DNA of 64,000 bases, from contig CM060852.1 in the NCBI GenBank assembly GCA_030737835.1, forward strand, positions 10,274,507-10,338,506, read 5' to 3'. The notes beneath the pieces are model-generated. The model did no database searches, was not told the origin of the DNA, and was given only the letters and a program-made list of their open reading frames with translations. Origin of the DNA: Acorus gramineus (taxonomy: Eukaryota > Streptophyta > Magnoliopsida > Acorales > Acoraceae). Every line of letters starts with the position of its first letter. Within the stretch, counting starts at the first letter, position 1. The position numbers were made by a program, and so were the translations under genes. This document shows positions 40,669 to 52,881 of the stretch, in pieces.

Positions 40669-40812
40669 TTGGAAGAGCAGTTGCTGCTGCTGCTGCTGCT
40701 GCTGCTGTTGTTGTTGTGCGAAAGGGTTGCTCTGCTGTTGAAACAACGAGGACTGCGTTTGAAACATCGGCGACTGTTGTTGCTGTGGTTGAGAGAAGAA
40801 AGAGAAGGCCAT
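35651..40812 (-). CDS. NUP58: Nucleoporin NUP58 (FG nucleoporin)
   Basis: Six exons on the minus strand: 40812-40529, 40156-40042, 38671-38201, 37508-36974, 35854-35811 and 35689-35651, in frame, giving 495 residues. The N-terminus is Phe/Gln-rich with two glutamine runs of 12 and 16. Next come KWADLHPDSQKFLLQVEERI and the helical segment (YRDESQRLDQCSRLYD, MERERVLVQELMSVVKGLLR, RPSPFLQETFARFEKYLSEC) that forms the coiled coil. Exon 4 encodes a Ser/Thr-rich tail with FG-type motifs (SIFGSTG, SLFGTS, SLFGSN, PLFSTPF). The end KTRTTRR is basic. NUP58 with NUP62 and NUP54 builds the central channel of the nuclear pore, and its FG repeats bind transport receptors. PEX13 lies next upstream on the same strand. 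Confidence 0.96.
36612..36680. repeat. Dispersed-repeat fragment, copy 1
   Basis: It contains AAAGTTGGCTAGCACCCCTC followed by a TGATCAAAT block. A diverged copy with the same order of blocks lies at 58711-58780. Confidence 0.45.
36680..36705. repeat. (AT)n microsatellite in NUP58 intron
   Basis: A pure run of about 13 AT units within NUP58 intron 4. Confidence 0.9.
37730..38105. repeat. Possible LTR-like fragment in NUP58 intron
   Basis: This stretch of intron 3 looks like part of a plant LTR: repeated TTAGTCTTAG/TTATTAGG-type runs, then a pyrimidine-rich zone (TTCTTCTCTC). CTATCCTGCATCA occurs at about 37955 and 37997, and a variant CTATCCTGTGTCA at about 38094. It may instead be simple local tandem repetition; no second LTR or primer-binding site is secure. 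Confidence 0.3.
40624..40716 (-). repeat. CAG/CAA tract encoding polyglutamine in NUP58
   Basis: Two glutamine runs, Q33-Q44 and Q48-Q63, are separated by Leu-Leu-Phe. The distal run has eight consecutive CAG codons; the other run mixes CAA and CAG. It lies in exon 1 of NUP58 and produces a long polyleucine-coding shadow frame on the plus strand. Confidence 0.9.
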
Positions 40813-41977
40813 CTCTCCCTCTAAAAATGGTTTTTTTGTGGGTTCAGAATCTGAAAAACCTTCGCTGGGTTTCTTGGGAGGTCTGTATTCGGGGAAAACT
40901 TAAAAACCCTTGTCCGAGGTTTCAAAAAAAACCGGTATATCGGCCGACATGGAATATTAAAAAAATGTTAGGTTAAATCGAACTTTCTTCGTTTCATTGA
41001 ATGGGATTATCAGACGGTATATAAATATGTAATGAATGATCCGATTTATTTTGATAAATAAAATTATTTATTTTTTTATTCATTTATTTATTTTTGGTGG
41101 AAAGATAACAGGGCACAGGGCCATAATTCTCTTGCGGTTCACCGGGAAGGAACCAAAGAGTCCTGCTTAAAGGCTAAAAGGCAACATTTGATTACATGAT
41201 TAAATAGCTTTTTGAAGAGTTTTTATATTTATAGAAATTTTTTTTTGTAATTGTGTAACTAAATAATTTTATTGTAACAATATACTGTAGACAAATATCA
41301 GATAAATAGTACTCAAAAGATGTGATTTTAGCTTCCCGTGATTTACAAAAAATCAGTTTTGCAATCCTACTATCAAACAATTTTGATAGTTTTGTAGAGT
41401 CCGTTTGAAAACACTTTTGAAAAATAAGATTTTGAATAAAGTGATTTAAATAGACTTTGATTTATGAAAAACTTATTTTCTGTACTTTTTAAAAAATAAT
41501 ATTTTTTGTACAAAAAAAACTGTAAATAACTTTTTAATTAAGTTGATTTTTTAAAACCCGTTTGATAACACGTTTAAATTTTTACTTAATTAAAAACAGA
41601 ATCATCATCTAATCATATTATCAAATGGACTGTGATGTTAAAGTTTAAACGAGCCAAGCTTAAACATGTTAAAGTTTAACTCATTCGACTCGTTTACCAC
41701 CCTTAAACAGGAGCAACACTACAATTTTTGTATTGGAAATTCAAAATGTCATTCTATTTTTTTCTCATACTGAGAAATTTTTATAAATAACAAGCACACT
41801 CCCAATGTTGCAGACACTAAAAAGACCATACATTGCAAGGGCATTACGACAGCATTTCAACCTTGGCAGCCATTTTTTTTCTACGTTGCTGATGGATTCA
41901 AGCCCCCACATCTCAGCCCATTATACAACATGATGCAATATACAAAATGATATGACCTTTTAACATTGTTTCAACCT
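40813..41977. other. Spacer between NUP58 and PEX13
   Basis: It contains the NUP58 leader and promoter (right after 40812) and the PEX13 3' UTR (just below 41978). The middle is AT-rich and has no supported features. Confidence 0.5.
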
Positions 41978-44900
41978 TCAGCTTTTTTGGTTCGAATCCT
42001 CTCCCCACACATTGTCCCAACCACCAGGAGCGGCCGCCTTCGGTCCCTCAATGTAGGTCTGTCCATTGGGACCTGGGAGTGCGCCCGGTCCCATTTGTGA
42101 TGGTGGTGGTCTTCTTTGCTTTGTTTTGATTCCTAGTATCCTCAAAACAAATCTCGCAAGCTCACCATACAACATCCCAGATCGATCAAATAGCTGTAAG
42201 TGGATATTAAGAAACAGTCAGAATTCTTCGGCATCGAACAAGTAAGAAAGAGCACCTGAAGGAGTGCAGTCATGAGAGAGCACCTGAAGGAGTGCAGTCA
42301 TGAACATATGGAACGCCTGGGTGTTCTGATCTATAAGGACTGCCACCCGACCAAAGAATCCCACCACTCCTTGCAGCTGAAATCAATAAATTATACTATC
42401 ATAGAAAAGAGTTGATAGGAAAGCAATGAATTTATTACTTTTTTCATTATCACAATAAACCAATGGTGAGGTATGCAGTGGACTTGTTCATGTTAGGCGT
42501 GCAATTATCTAAAAAATGTTTGTATCCACTCCGAATCCGTATCCAAAAAAAAAAAATTATTTGATATTCAAAACTATCCGGATTGCGGATATGTATCTGC
42601 TCCAAAAAATATCCAAATCCGAACTATATTATATGAATAATACATCTTTTTATTTAAACTTAAAAATTCTATTCTCTATGCATGATCTCTAAAGGAGAAG
42701 AGAAGCCCTGAAGACTCGATTCTAATCTCATTTCTCTAACATGTCAACTGATCACCCAAACCAGCGTCCACTATGGACAAGTCAATTATTTAAAAATATT
42801 ATCATCCACTCTGAATATTAAAAGACCTGAATTTAAATATACATATTTTTTTGAAGAAATGTGCTCCCCAAGATCTCATCCCGTGACCTCTTTTAAGAAA
42901 GTGGGAGGCATTTGTCGACTTAACTAAAACTCGGTTTGCCCGAATTTAAATATTAATATCCATATATGAATAATTTAAGATATGATATGGATATTAATGT
43001 ATCTGATTTGCATCCATTTGTTGACAGCTTAATTCATGTGATTATGTATATGTGAACACGACAATTAGTAAAATTATCCAAAACTATACCTTGATATATT
43101 TTCAAATGATTGCATCCTTACGTGTACTTCACCAAAAACTTTCTTACCTAAGTTGAGTTGAAAATGTATTACTTACCATGTGAAGGAAAGACAACCAAAA
43201 TCCTGGAGGCGATGGAGGACCACCAAATGGACTGTTGGGATCTGGTTCACCATAAGGACCACCCATGCCCATCCCATACCCACCCATTTGGCCTCCAAGC
43301 CCGCTGTTATACATGCCACCACCTCCATACATGCCGCCCCCATACATGCCCCCGCCTCCGTACATGCCACCATAGCCTCCTCTATTATACATGTTGTTGC
43401 CATAGAGTCCACCAACACCAACGGAATTGTACAACCCAGACCCATAGCCAGAATTGTAGTTCAGACCTGATGACCCATAACCTACAGTAGAGTAACAAAT
43501 AAAAAACAATATATATATATATACACATATAAACTTCAGAATAATTTTGCAGGTATGTCAAATGAGAGGAGGAAGATGGGGATTTTTGGTAATAATTACC
43601 GCCATAAGTGCTTCCATAGTTTGACTCCCAAGGCCTAGCTGGCACAGGCCTATTCAGGGTGTTTCTGTTTACAACAGCATTCCCCTCAGATGTAGGTACG
43701 ACTTCTCCAGGTTTTGCGGTGCCCGATGCCTCAACAACATCACTTGTGCTTCCGGAAGATGGAGGTTTAAAGGGGGTAGGGCCTGATGAGTTCCCAACTC
43801 GTTCCCATGGCTTTGGAGGAGGTGTGGCATTACCTGCAGTGATATTATACAGCTAACTAGGATAAGCAGCAGTAAAGAATCCGCTTATTGATAAACTAAA
43901 AGCCTATGAAACCCACGTGACTCCTATTTCACTTCTCATACACAGGTATTCAAGCCGAATATGCAGGTTCCTTACACATTTGGATTTAGTACATTATCTG
44001 ATGTTGGCATGTACATGTCAGCCTTTTTACTAATAATCCTCATTATTCATTGATTCATGTATTAAACAACACATTTTCATGGAAAGCTTCATTCTTGTTT
44101 AAATCACATTTAATCAGGTGTCAAAAACATTGATAAAACATTGTGAATTCAACAAACAAAATGCATATTAAATTTGGTTTTCTATTGTGACATGGTTGGG
44201 AAATCATGATGTTGATCTATGTATTGTTGATTTTGTATTCTGCAATTATTATGTCGAATTTTCCCAAACTTTTTCTTGAACTTTGCCCCAGTGTTACCAA
44301 ATTGCAAATTTTTGCCCTTGTCGAATTATTTCCAAGTTCCTAACAAATGGAAAGACATGTCGGTAATTTGTGAGTGCATGCAACAATATTGTGAGTGTAC
44401 CAACATCACTTGCATGCATACTAAAGGGTGTAAAAATATGTATATGAAATGATTTTGAAATTTTATAACAAGTATTCTATCACAATGCGTTCTCTTGCCC
44501 ATAATTATTTTGTAACAAATTAAAGTCTTCGGGTATTTCTTTGTGAATGTATGGATCAATATTAAAGGAAACAACCAAACAGGTAGGCCTGTCAACGGGT
44601 TACGGGTGGACTCAGAACTGACCCGATAAAAGGCGTAAAAGACCCAACCTGAAAGACCCAGAAGACCCAATACGGACCCAACCATCCAAACGGGGCGAGA
44701 CCGAGTCCACCCTGACCCGGTCCTATAGACCCGAGACCCAAAAAATTATAATTATTATCTAACCTAACTATACCATTGCCCAACCCAACTAAGCCTACCG
44801 AGCTACCTAACCCAACAGTAGACCCAAGAAAATAAATACCCTGCCCAACAAATAAACCCATAAAACAAAACCTAAAAACTCTCTCTCTCCGTTCTCTAGG

Positions 44901-45532
44901 GTTTTCCAAATCAGTCCCAAATATGTCTCTCCTCCCTTAAACTCTGCCTCTCTCTCGACCCACCCATCCAAAGCTAGCCCTCCAACCAAAAATGTGTGTC
45001 CTCGTCCCCAATCGGGCTTGGTGCGGAAGAGATGGAGGCAGTGATCCTCGTCGGCATTCTCCATCGCGGTGGCTCCAATGTCAACATTGCTTTGGTCGTT
45101 AAATCGAACCTAGGCAAGCCAATGAGAGGAGGATCGCAAGCAAGCGATGTTCCCGGGTCTGATTGAGTCCACCGGGTCCGGACCCGGGATAGGTCTGCCC
45201 AAGATTCAGCGGGTCCTAGGCTGGACCTGGGTCCACCTTGATCTGGCCCGACCCAGACCCATTGACAGGCCTACAGACAGGTAAGCAACACTTGCATTCA
45301 TGCTAAATTGTGTAAAATATGCGTATAAAACGATTTTCAAATTCTAGAACAATTATTCTATATTTCAACCATAATGTGTTCTGTGCCCCCACAGTATTTT
45401 TGTGACAAATTAAAAGTCTTCAGATTCTCACAATAAAATAGAAAAAATGCAAATGAATATTACATGGATAGAAATTAAATGAATAAGCGTATGGAACGAA
45501 AATGGGGGGAAATTAATATTACCTCCTGACAT
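41978..45532 (-). CDS. PEX13: Peroxin 13 (PEX13), peroxisomal import docking protein
   Basis: Five coding exons on the minus strand: 45532-45523 (only 10 bases), 43833-43600, 43481-43177, 42376-42284 and 42193-41978, giving 285 residues. The N-terminus has PPPKPWERVGNSSGP and NRPVPARPWESNYGS. Residues of exon 3 form a Tyr/Gly-rich repeat region (GYGGMYGGGGMYGGG). The conserved core follows: PPSPPGFWLSFLHM, GFFGRVAVLIDQNTQAFHMF, LFDRSGMLYGELARFVLRIL and a GGWDNVWG end. No SH3 domain is present, as expected in plants. PEX13 sits in the peroxisomal membrane and works with PEX14 and PEX5 in matrix-protein import; its YG-rich region is reported to form the pore meshwork. Exon 4 has a duplicated donor site. 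Intron 1 carries a hAT-like MITE. Confidence 0.97.
42249..42303. repeat. 28-bp tandem duplication spanning PEX13 exon 4 donor
   Basis: A 27-base sequence is present twice with a 28-base period (42249-42275 and 42277-42303). Read on the minus strand, each copy contains CTCCTTCAG followed by GTGCTC, so the 5' splice site exists twice. The upstream copy (exon end 42284) keeps PEX13 in frame. Confidence 0.95.
42850..42925. repeat. Dispersed-repeat fragment (family B, copy 2)
   Basis: It shares TTTTTTGAA, a GATCT(C/G)ATCCC-like block, GTGGGA and CGACTTAAC in the same order with 19385-19455. It lies in PEX13 intron 3. Confidence 0.4.
44584..45273. mobile_element. hAT-like non-autonomous element in PEX13 intron 1
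   Basis: The 690-base element starts TAGGCCTGTCAACGGGT and ends, read in reverse, TAGGCCTGTCAATGGGT: 12 perfect terminal bases, extending with one mismatch to 17. It is flanked by CAAACAGG (44576-44583) and CAGACAGG (45274-45281), an 8-base target duplication with one mismatch, the length made by hAT transposases. The interior is rich in GACCC/GGGTC motifs and has no transposase; frames within it are noise. Confidence 0.88.
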
Positions 45533-47260
45533 AGTTTCCAACCTCTGACAGTTTACAATTCAATCATACAATTCGTTCAGATCTGAAACCAAATGATCCA
45601 TTATTCAGATTAAACTATGTTCTAAAAAAAATATGAAACATATAACACAATGACAAAGCGGACATCAAAAGACGAAGAATTCCAATAAAAAGTTGAATTT
45701 ATATCATATGTACAATTGAAAAAATCACATGATTCACACCAAACTATATAGCTAATTGAACCCATTAGTCAACAGACTCTACACCACCCAAGAACAACGA
45801 TAACTTAGTCATTTATATAACTAATCTAGATTGAATAGATCTTATTATTCTGAAAAGCTCTATGACTTTTTACACAGAAACAAACACATACAACCCCACT
45901 TGTTTCACTTCAGACTCCATGCAATTCAATGATAAGATACATATTCAATTCAAGAACATTGCCTTCAGAAATACAGCTCATTAGTTCAACTTGTGAGTTA
46001 TTTAAAAATAAAGCAGTATGCTCTAGAAAATACTCCAAGAGGCACAAATTTTAAGAAGGAAGGTTGATAGTCTCTCACAAACATTTACAATATCATGGAA
46101 TTCAAAAGAAAGAGATACCATCACAAAGAAGGTAGTATATTAATTTCCATGAAAAGGAGGTATTGGATTTTGTAATTAAAGAACCTAAATCAAATGTACA
46201 TAAAAAAAAGCAAAAAAAAAATAAAGGAAGCATGAAAACTCAAACAACTAGCTATTGGATTGTTTTTCACTCTCCAATAAAATAAAAGGAACTTGGGGGG
46301 ATCCATATGTTGCCCATGGAACAATCTAGCCAATGAAATTTCAGCTATGCGAATTTAACTTTGCTTTTTTATTATCTAAATCATCTGTTGATGAATCACC
46401 TCGAAAAAAAAATTGGAAACCCCACCTTCTATCCTCGTCAGGACTTATACATCCATGGTTGTAAAATTAATTTAAATTTCCTTCCCCAACGACTGATCTC
46501 AAGCAGGCACCATTTCACGCGTGACATATAGATCTCCCACACTTTCTTTCCTCTTTTTGTAACAAGAAGTCAAGAAACCCCAATATGAATTGGGAGAACT
46601 CAAAACTCCAGGTGCATAGCCCACAAACCCTATGCCCACACCTTTTAACCGAATCTCTTTCTTTCTAATTGCCTTTCCAATAATTTAACATCAATGTTTA
46701 GAATATTGCAGTGAATCAAAGAATGGGTGACATCAAACTCATACAAACAACTCAAATTTCAATCCCTAAACCTCAAAAGAACCATCAATTGTTGACATGA
46801 AATAAAATTCATCACAGAAAGACGAATTCACAAAAAAAAAAAAAAAAAAAATTTGACAGATTTCACAACCTCAAATTAAATAACTCAATATATAAAACTA
46901 AAAACTCCAATTTATATAACATCAAGAATCCAAAATCCAAGACCACCAAATTCCACGAAATCAGATACACAGATTCAAAGAAACCGCATATACGATCAAG
47001 AAAGAACAATTTCACGCCATAAAAAAACCAGACTTTCTCGAATTTCCAACAACAAATCCCGAACTGGAGCCAAAACAAAGATTCAACGAAACAATCGCGA
47101 ACACGGTCTATACAAGATCGGACACAGATCATCAGGAAAGACGGACTCACCGACTCGTTTGGGGATCGGCGACGGTCGATTTGACGGGGTCCTCGGACGG
47201 TCGGAGACGCAACTCTGATTCTTCGCCTACCAGAAAAAAAGTATATATGAATGAAATAAA
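45533..47260 (-). other. Probable PEX13 5' UTR exons and leader intron
   Basis: A GTGAGT donor at 47150-47145 follows a GC-richer block (about 47151-47230), and a TTTCAG acceptor ends at 45583, just ahead of the start codon at 45532. The inferred leader intron is 45583-47150. There is no direct transcript evidence, and the transcription start is not defined. Confidence 0.5.
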
Positions 47261-48279
47261 AAACAATATTTAGCTGTACCACCAAAGACGCACTTAGTTG
47301 GACATTTTTTGGATATCGATGACGTTTCGACCGTCCATCACACGGGAATCAACGGTTAGGATCGCGTATTGCATTGTTTGGACCGTTATACCCTTATGAG
47401 TAGCGAATATTTATTTTGGTGGTTTTGGTTCTGGCAAACCATTGACCATCGACAAAAATCAAAAGTTTCATCCCTTCCAAATCCTATATATATATATTTT
47501 TTTACAGAGGCCGGACAAGGCGACACAGTCTCAACCCACATACATTAACAAGACTTACCACTAGTACATGACTGATGTGTCCAGAACAAATTGTGAATCA
47601 AACCCACATAACCAGCCACTGGGGTTTAAACCATTTTTTCTTCTTTTCTGGTCATCAACAAAGGTTGAAATCGGGTCAATCCCATGAAGAAGAGGCATCT
47701 TGATTCCTGATCACACAGTCAAAGTCGTTGAGACCTTCAAAATCCTATATAACCTGCAACATATATGAATGCCCTTGTAAGTAGTATTATTATTATTGTT
47801 ATTTTTTTTTTTGGTATGAAAGGTCACAAGAAACGAGTACAGAATCAAGGCTCAATGCTCACATATCAAAGCTCACTAGGAGTTAAGCATCCCATGAGTG
47901 GATCATTGAGACTCAAATATGTAGCTTCTCCGAAAGGGAGAGTGCATTTCAACCGACTCACAAAGCGAGTGGTGGTGCTTGTAGATAATATATTATTGAA
48001 TATAATTCATGTACAATTTAATTTTTTTTTTAAGAGTATTATAATCTATTTAGATAAGCGGCAGGGACGCTTGTGTTTTGAAAATTTAGGTTTGGGGACA
48101 TTGTTGTGAAAAATATTATTTCCAAGTTTCTCAAATGTGTACAAAAATGATCCTACATGTGAGGTGTGGAGAGATATCAAAGAGAGTGCGACAAAATTAT
48201 TTGGATCTGCAGTGACATTTTTATGATTTTTTCATCGTGGAATTCACCTCACTACAGGTCTGAAAAGAATCTTAACGGA

Positions 48280-48440
48280 AATAGAGAGATGCTGGGTTGG
48301 GCATGCATATCGTGCCATTCCGGCATAACCTGTTGGGCCCACGGGATGTTGGACAGCTATTGAACATGGGCCAACGGGCCGATCCGGCCCGTTTCTAATG
48401 GCTAGAAAATTAGTCCCTGGACCCACCTAAAATGTTTAAA
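48280..48440. repeat. GGCCC-rich transposon-like fragment
   Basis: It contains GTTGGGCCCACGGG, GGGCCAACGGGCCG and GGCCCG motifs like the blocks at 11.4-11.9 and 13.1 kb. No termini or target duplication could be assigned. Confidence 0.35.
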
Positions 48441-50249
48441 TCATCACACTACCACCAAAAGAAACGACTAAAGGGCAAATCAATTAATTTATCATCAAAC
48501 CAAGTTTTACCTATAAATACCCTGCCCTGTCCTAATATGTCCTCATTAATTCAAACACAAATCAGGCTAAGCCAATGGATCTTGGGCATGGTTTAAATGG
48601 TATAACATTTACATATCAAATTATTTATTATCGTATCTTATAAATCAATGATTCACTCATCAAATTTTTTTTTTATCTTCTATAAATCATCATTTACATC
48701 TTATTCATTTTTTATCTATAACTTATAAATGGTCAACTAAATAATAAATTTTTCATTATTACATTTCTCAATAAAAATAACTAAAAATATAAAAAAAAAT
48801 TTATATATCAAAATTAGTTATATCGCTATCCAAATAACTGCTTTGGTTAAATATGAAGCCTCATTTGTTATCCTATATTATTATATTATCTCATAGGTTA
48901 GAGAAAGCTGGGTTAGAAATATATGTTGAATAAGATGAAACAGTGGTAAATAAGTAAAAAAATCTGTTTGTTTGCAAGTATATATATTTGTGATAATAAT
49001 GGTGAAAATAAGATGATATTTATATTTGAAGTTCTCTTAAAATTGTATCATGTCACCCCGTCTATTTCAAAAAACTCACATTTCAAATCACATGTCATCA
49101 TTTTTTTTAAATAAGAAAAGTCATCATGTCAAATTATTTTTTTATCTTTTATAAATTTTTATCTATATTTTATTCATTTTATATATACAACTTATCTAAT
49201 CAAATAATAAAATCCTCATTCCGCAGGCATAATTATTTATGCTAAAACAATTATTTATTCTGAAATAACATATGTTGCTCTAAGAGCTTTAATATGTAAT
49301 TATGTTCAAAGTTTTGATCGGATCAAAGAACATTAAAACTCGAATGAGACGTCTAAGACGTATTTTCATGACCGTCCGATCTTTTCACTTTGAGATAGAC
49401 TAAGATCTTATATAAAAATTTTAAAATTAAAATTATAATTCAATTAAATTACCACATCTCGAGCTCCGATCGTCGATTTTTCTTTTTTTGCTTGTCTTTA
49501 TTTGTACATTATATTTATTTATTATGTATCCTCTCACTTTCTATTGAAACATATAATCTCATTTTATTAATAAATATAATACTGATAAATGTCTATTTTT
49601 TTTAAAAAATAAAATAAAATAATTTTTTTTTTAATAAAAATAAATTATTAAATTGTGTATAAGATCAAATGATCACATAACCTCATCGTATTCATACGGG
49701 ACGATCACCCCCGTTCAATGCCACGTCATCACAATGCAATTATTTCCGTCTGGACCGTTGAACAACTGCCGTCATTGATCGCACGAACCCGTCTCATTTA
49801 TTCGCTACCGCCAGAACAACAGACTAAAAAAAAAAAACACGCCTTCCCACGTCACCTAGTTCTTCGCCTTGTCCCCTCCATGCCGTGCAAAACAATTGAT
49901 TTGACTGCCCAAAAGCGGTTGATAAGACAAAAACACCCCCTTAAAAAGCCTCAAATTACAATTTCCACCACGAAATAAGGGTGTTTTACGTCATTTTACC
50001 CAACCACGCCGAGCGGTATCCAAGGGAACAATCAGACAAAGCCGGGACTGGTCGCCACCAACTTGCATGGGCCTTCATCAACACGTAAAGCTGTTCAGTC
50101 GAAATTGCCCTCCATTTGTTCTAACATTTACTCTTCTACCAGTAATCCCCAATTAAAATCAGTCCGTCCATCGCGTGCAAAGCGTACAGTCAATTAAAGT
50201 CTCTGAATATCTCACATGGACTGTCTGTAATCTGTTCACGCGGTACACG

Positions 50250-50257
50250 CCACGTGG
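50250..50257. promoter_or_regulatory. G-box-like motif upstream of transporter gene
   Basis: CCACGTGG, a palindromic G-box/ABRE-type core, lies about 330 bases upstream of the start codon. This is a motif match only. Confidence 0.3.
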
Positions 50258-50589
50258 AATCATCACAACCGTCAGTTCCAGAACCAAGAGCCTTCGCTGC
50301 GATCAAAGGGCATTCTCGTCATTGCCCGTTAAACGCATTTCCTCGGGAGCTCCCACAAAAAAATTGAAAAAGTCGCCAAAGAAGGAACAGACATTGCACG
50401 ACCTATATCCGTACACTGCACCCTAACTCACCCACTACAGCCGGTCTCATTCATCTAACGGACCCGAATCGACCTGCTACAGGAGGTGAAATGGAGTGAT
50501 AAATAAAACATAGTGGAGTAACGATATCAAACACTCACTGAGAATACATAACCCCCCCCCCTCTCTCTCTGCGTCCCAAGAAATCAGAG

Positions 50590-52846
50590 ATGGATGAGAG
50601 AGGGACAACAATGGGGGCGAGCGAGGCGGAGCTGGTGTCGATCCCGGCGACGCCGAGGGCGGGATCGACTCCGGGAGCGCTGACCCCGCGGGGGCCTCCG
50701 TCAGGAGCCGTCGCCGCCGGAGGCGGCGGTGGTGGAGGCGGATCGCGATCGTCGTGGACGCCGACGTCGCTGATATCGCCGAGGTTTCTGAGCCCGATAG
50801 GGACGCCGATGAAGAGGGCGCTGGTGAACATGAAGGGGTACCTGGAGGAGGTGGGACACCTGACGCGGCTGAACCCGCAGGACGCCTGGCTGCCGATCAC
50901 GGAGTCGAGGAACGGAAACGCGCACTACGCGGCGTTCCACAACCTCAATGCGGGGATCGGGTTCCAGGCGCTCGTCCTCCCCGTCGCCTTCTCCTTCCTC
51001 GGCTGGTGAGACTGACTTCGATTTTTTTTTTTTTTAATGTGGCGGTGCTGACATGAGAGGGTGTGTTTTGGGGGCGGAGGATAGTGAGTGGAGAATAAGG
51101 CAAAGATGTTGGATTTACGTAAATGACCTCGGTTGATTTTTAAGGAGTGACAACTGATAAGTGAAGGTTATGGGTGTGGTAAAATTTAATGGGGACTGTT
51201 TTATATATTGATATTTATTTAGGGACTAAATTGCAATTGTTCCACAGGTAACAGGTTGACTACCCATGTGTAGTTCTAGGTCACGGACGTGTTTGTTGCA
51301 ACTTTGATTATAACTTGTTTATTATAGATTTTAACTTTTATGATGAATAATAAACATGTTTGTTGTATCTATTAAAATTAAAAAAATAAACATTTGTGGA
51401 TGTTTGTTAGAATAAGTTATAGCAACTTTTTGTTATATAATTGTCAAAAATATAAAGTGAAAAATTGAATGTTGTGTTTGCTTGTAATAAAGAGAGAATT
51501 TTAGATTGAGAGTACTTGTGTCTAACATGATATTTTTATATAAATGATCGTATATGCTAAAGCACCCTCGATCCAATTTTTAGATCATGACTTTTTTAAA
51601 TTTCTTTTAGTTTAAATTATCTCCAATAAGTTTAAACAAACACGGTACAATAACTTATTTTGAACTAAATGATATAAAATTACAACTTATAAGTTTTAAC
51701 AAACACCTACTATAAAGGCATGGATTTTTTTTTGTGAGTAGGTACTTATAGTAATTGTTTCGGTTTTCTATTTTGTTGGTTCAAATTCCTTAAAAGGTCA
51801 ACACATGGTCCCAAACTATAATGGTAACCCCCCCACTACTAGTACTTAAACAGACAGGCTCAGAGCTCAGAACAAGCTGTGAGACAAAGTCCACTAGAAC
51901 CAGGTCAACATGGTTGTGTGACATTGTTCGCCACCTGCATCTCGCAATTATCGTTCCCGAGTAAGGGCCTTATAGGAGCAGTGTCCCTTCTACTCGGTCA
52001 TGGATCATTGGGATGACTTTGGTTTTCTATTGGTTACTAGATTACCGAGATAGATAGTAGTTGTAGAATTGTATGCCTTAGGCGTAGTGAGTGGATGTGC
52101 ATACAACTGTCTGATTTGGTCAATATTGCCCGAGTATCACTACTAGTACAAGTAGTGGGCTACCATGTATGTTTGGGATTGTGTGCGTCACCTTTTAAGG
52201 GCTTTTGTACCAAAAACACTTCTTTTTTTTTGTTTGTAAATCATTGCTATAATGGGATATTTGTTGTTGGGATTGATGTTGGTTGCCCCTCTCTACATGG
52301 TTGATGACTATTTAGATCAATTCTGCGACCAAACTAGGAACCTTTTTTTTTATTAATCTACATACACTTTGTCAGATGATTAATCAATGAATTATAGGGA
52401 CTTCTAAGAACACCCAATTCTAAATATAAAATGTACATGCTCAAGTTCCTTTTTGGGAAACCTTAAAGTCACTTGCAGGACTTTTAACTACATCAATGGT
52501 TCACATGAGAGAGGAAGAGATTTAGGGCTTGTAAACTTCTCTCATTTAAACAGTGTATGATGTATTCATGTGTCGTGATTGAAGCACTGTGTTGCGGATG
52601 TTAGAGTTTGTGGTAGGGTGTCATTGTCAACTGAAGTTTTAATATCTAATATTATATTCTTATTAGAATAGGAATCCTAGTTGTCATCAATTATATGAGC
52701 TCATTTATCTTAAATGTAATACTAATATGCTTTACTCTTGCTTCGACCTTCTTATCGAAATTTAACATGATAATGGAGCCAAATTCTGCATGAACAATTT
52801 TTTTTATTAGGTTTGGATGTTTAGGTTATATATATATAGATGTGTG

Positions 52847-52881
<35 letters not shown>

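Larger units (their letters stand above)
47261..50589. other. Intergenic between divergent PEX13 and transporter genes
   Basis: Mostly AT-rich. It holds a GGCCC-rich fragment at about 48280-48440, a possible repeat remnant at 47500-47640, and the transporter promoter from about 49.7 kb, which is less AT-rich. No coding gene is supported. Confidence 0.55.

Noticed and set aside
40405..40824. Plus-strand frame with a polyleucine stretch
   Set aside because: It is the reverse of the NUP58 CAG/CAA glutamine tract.
43158..43490. His/Thr-rich plus-strand frames of about 100 codons
   Set aside because: They are antisense to the YG-repeat exon of PEX13.
44326..45064. Minus-strand frames of 85-119 codons
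   Set aside because: They lie in or across the hAT-like element in PEX13 intron 1 and contain no transposase features.
50535..50940. Minus-strand frames of 79 and 121 codons opposite transporter exon 1
   Set aside because: They are shadows of the very GC-rich first exon; no family features and no continuing exons.
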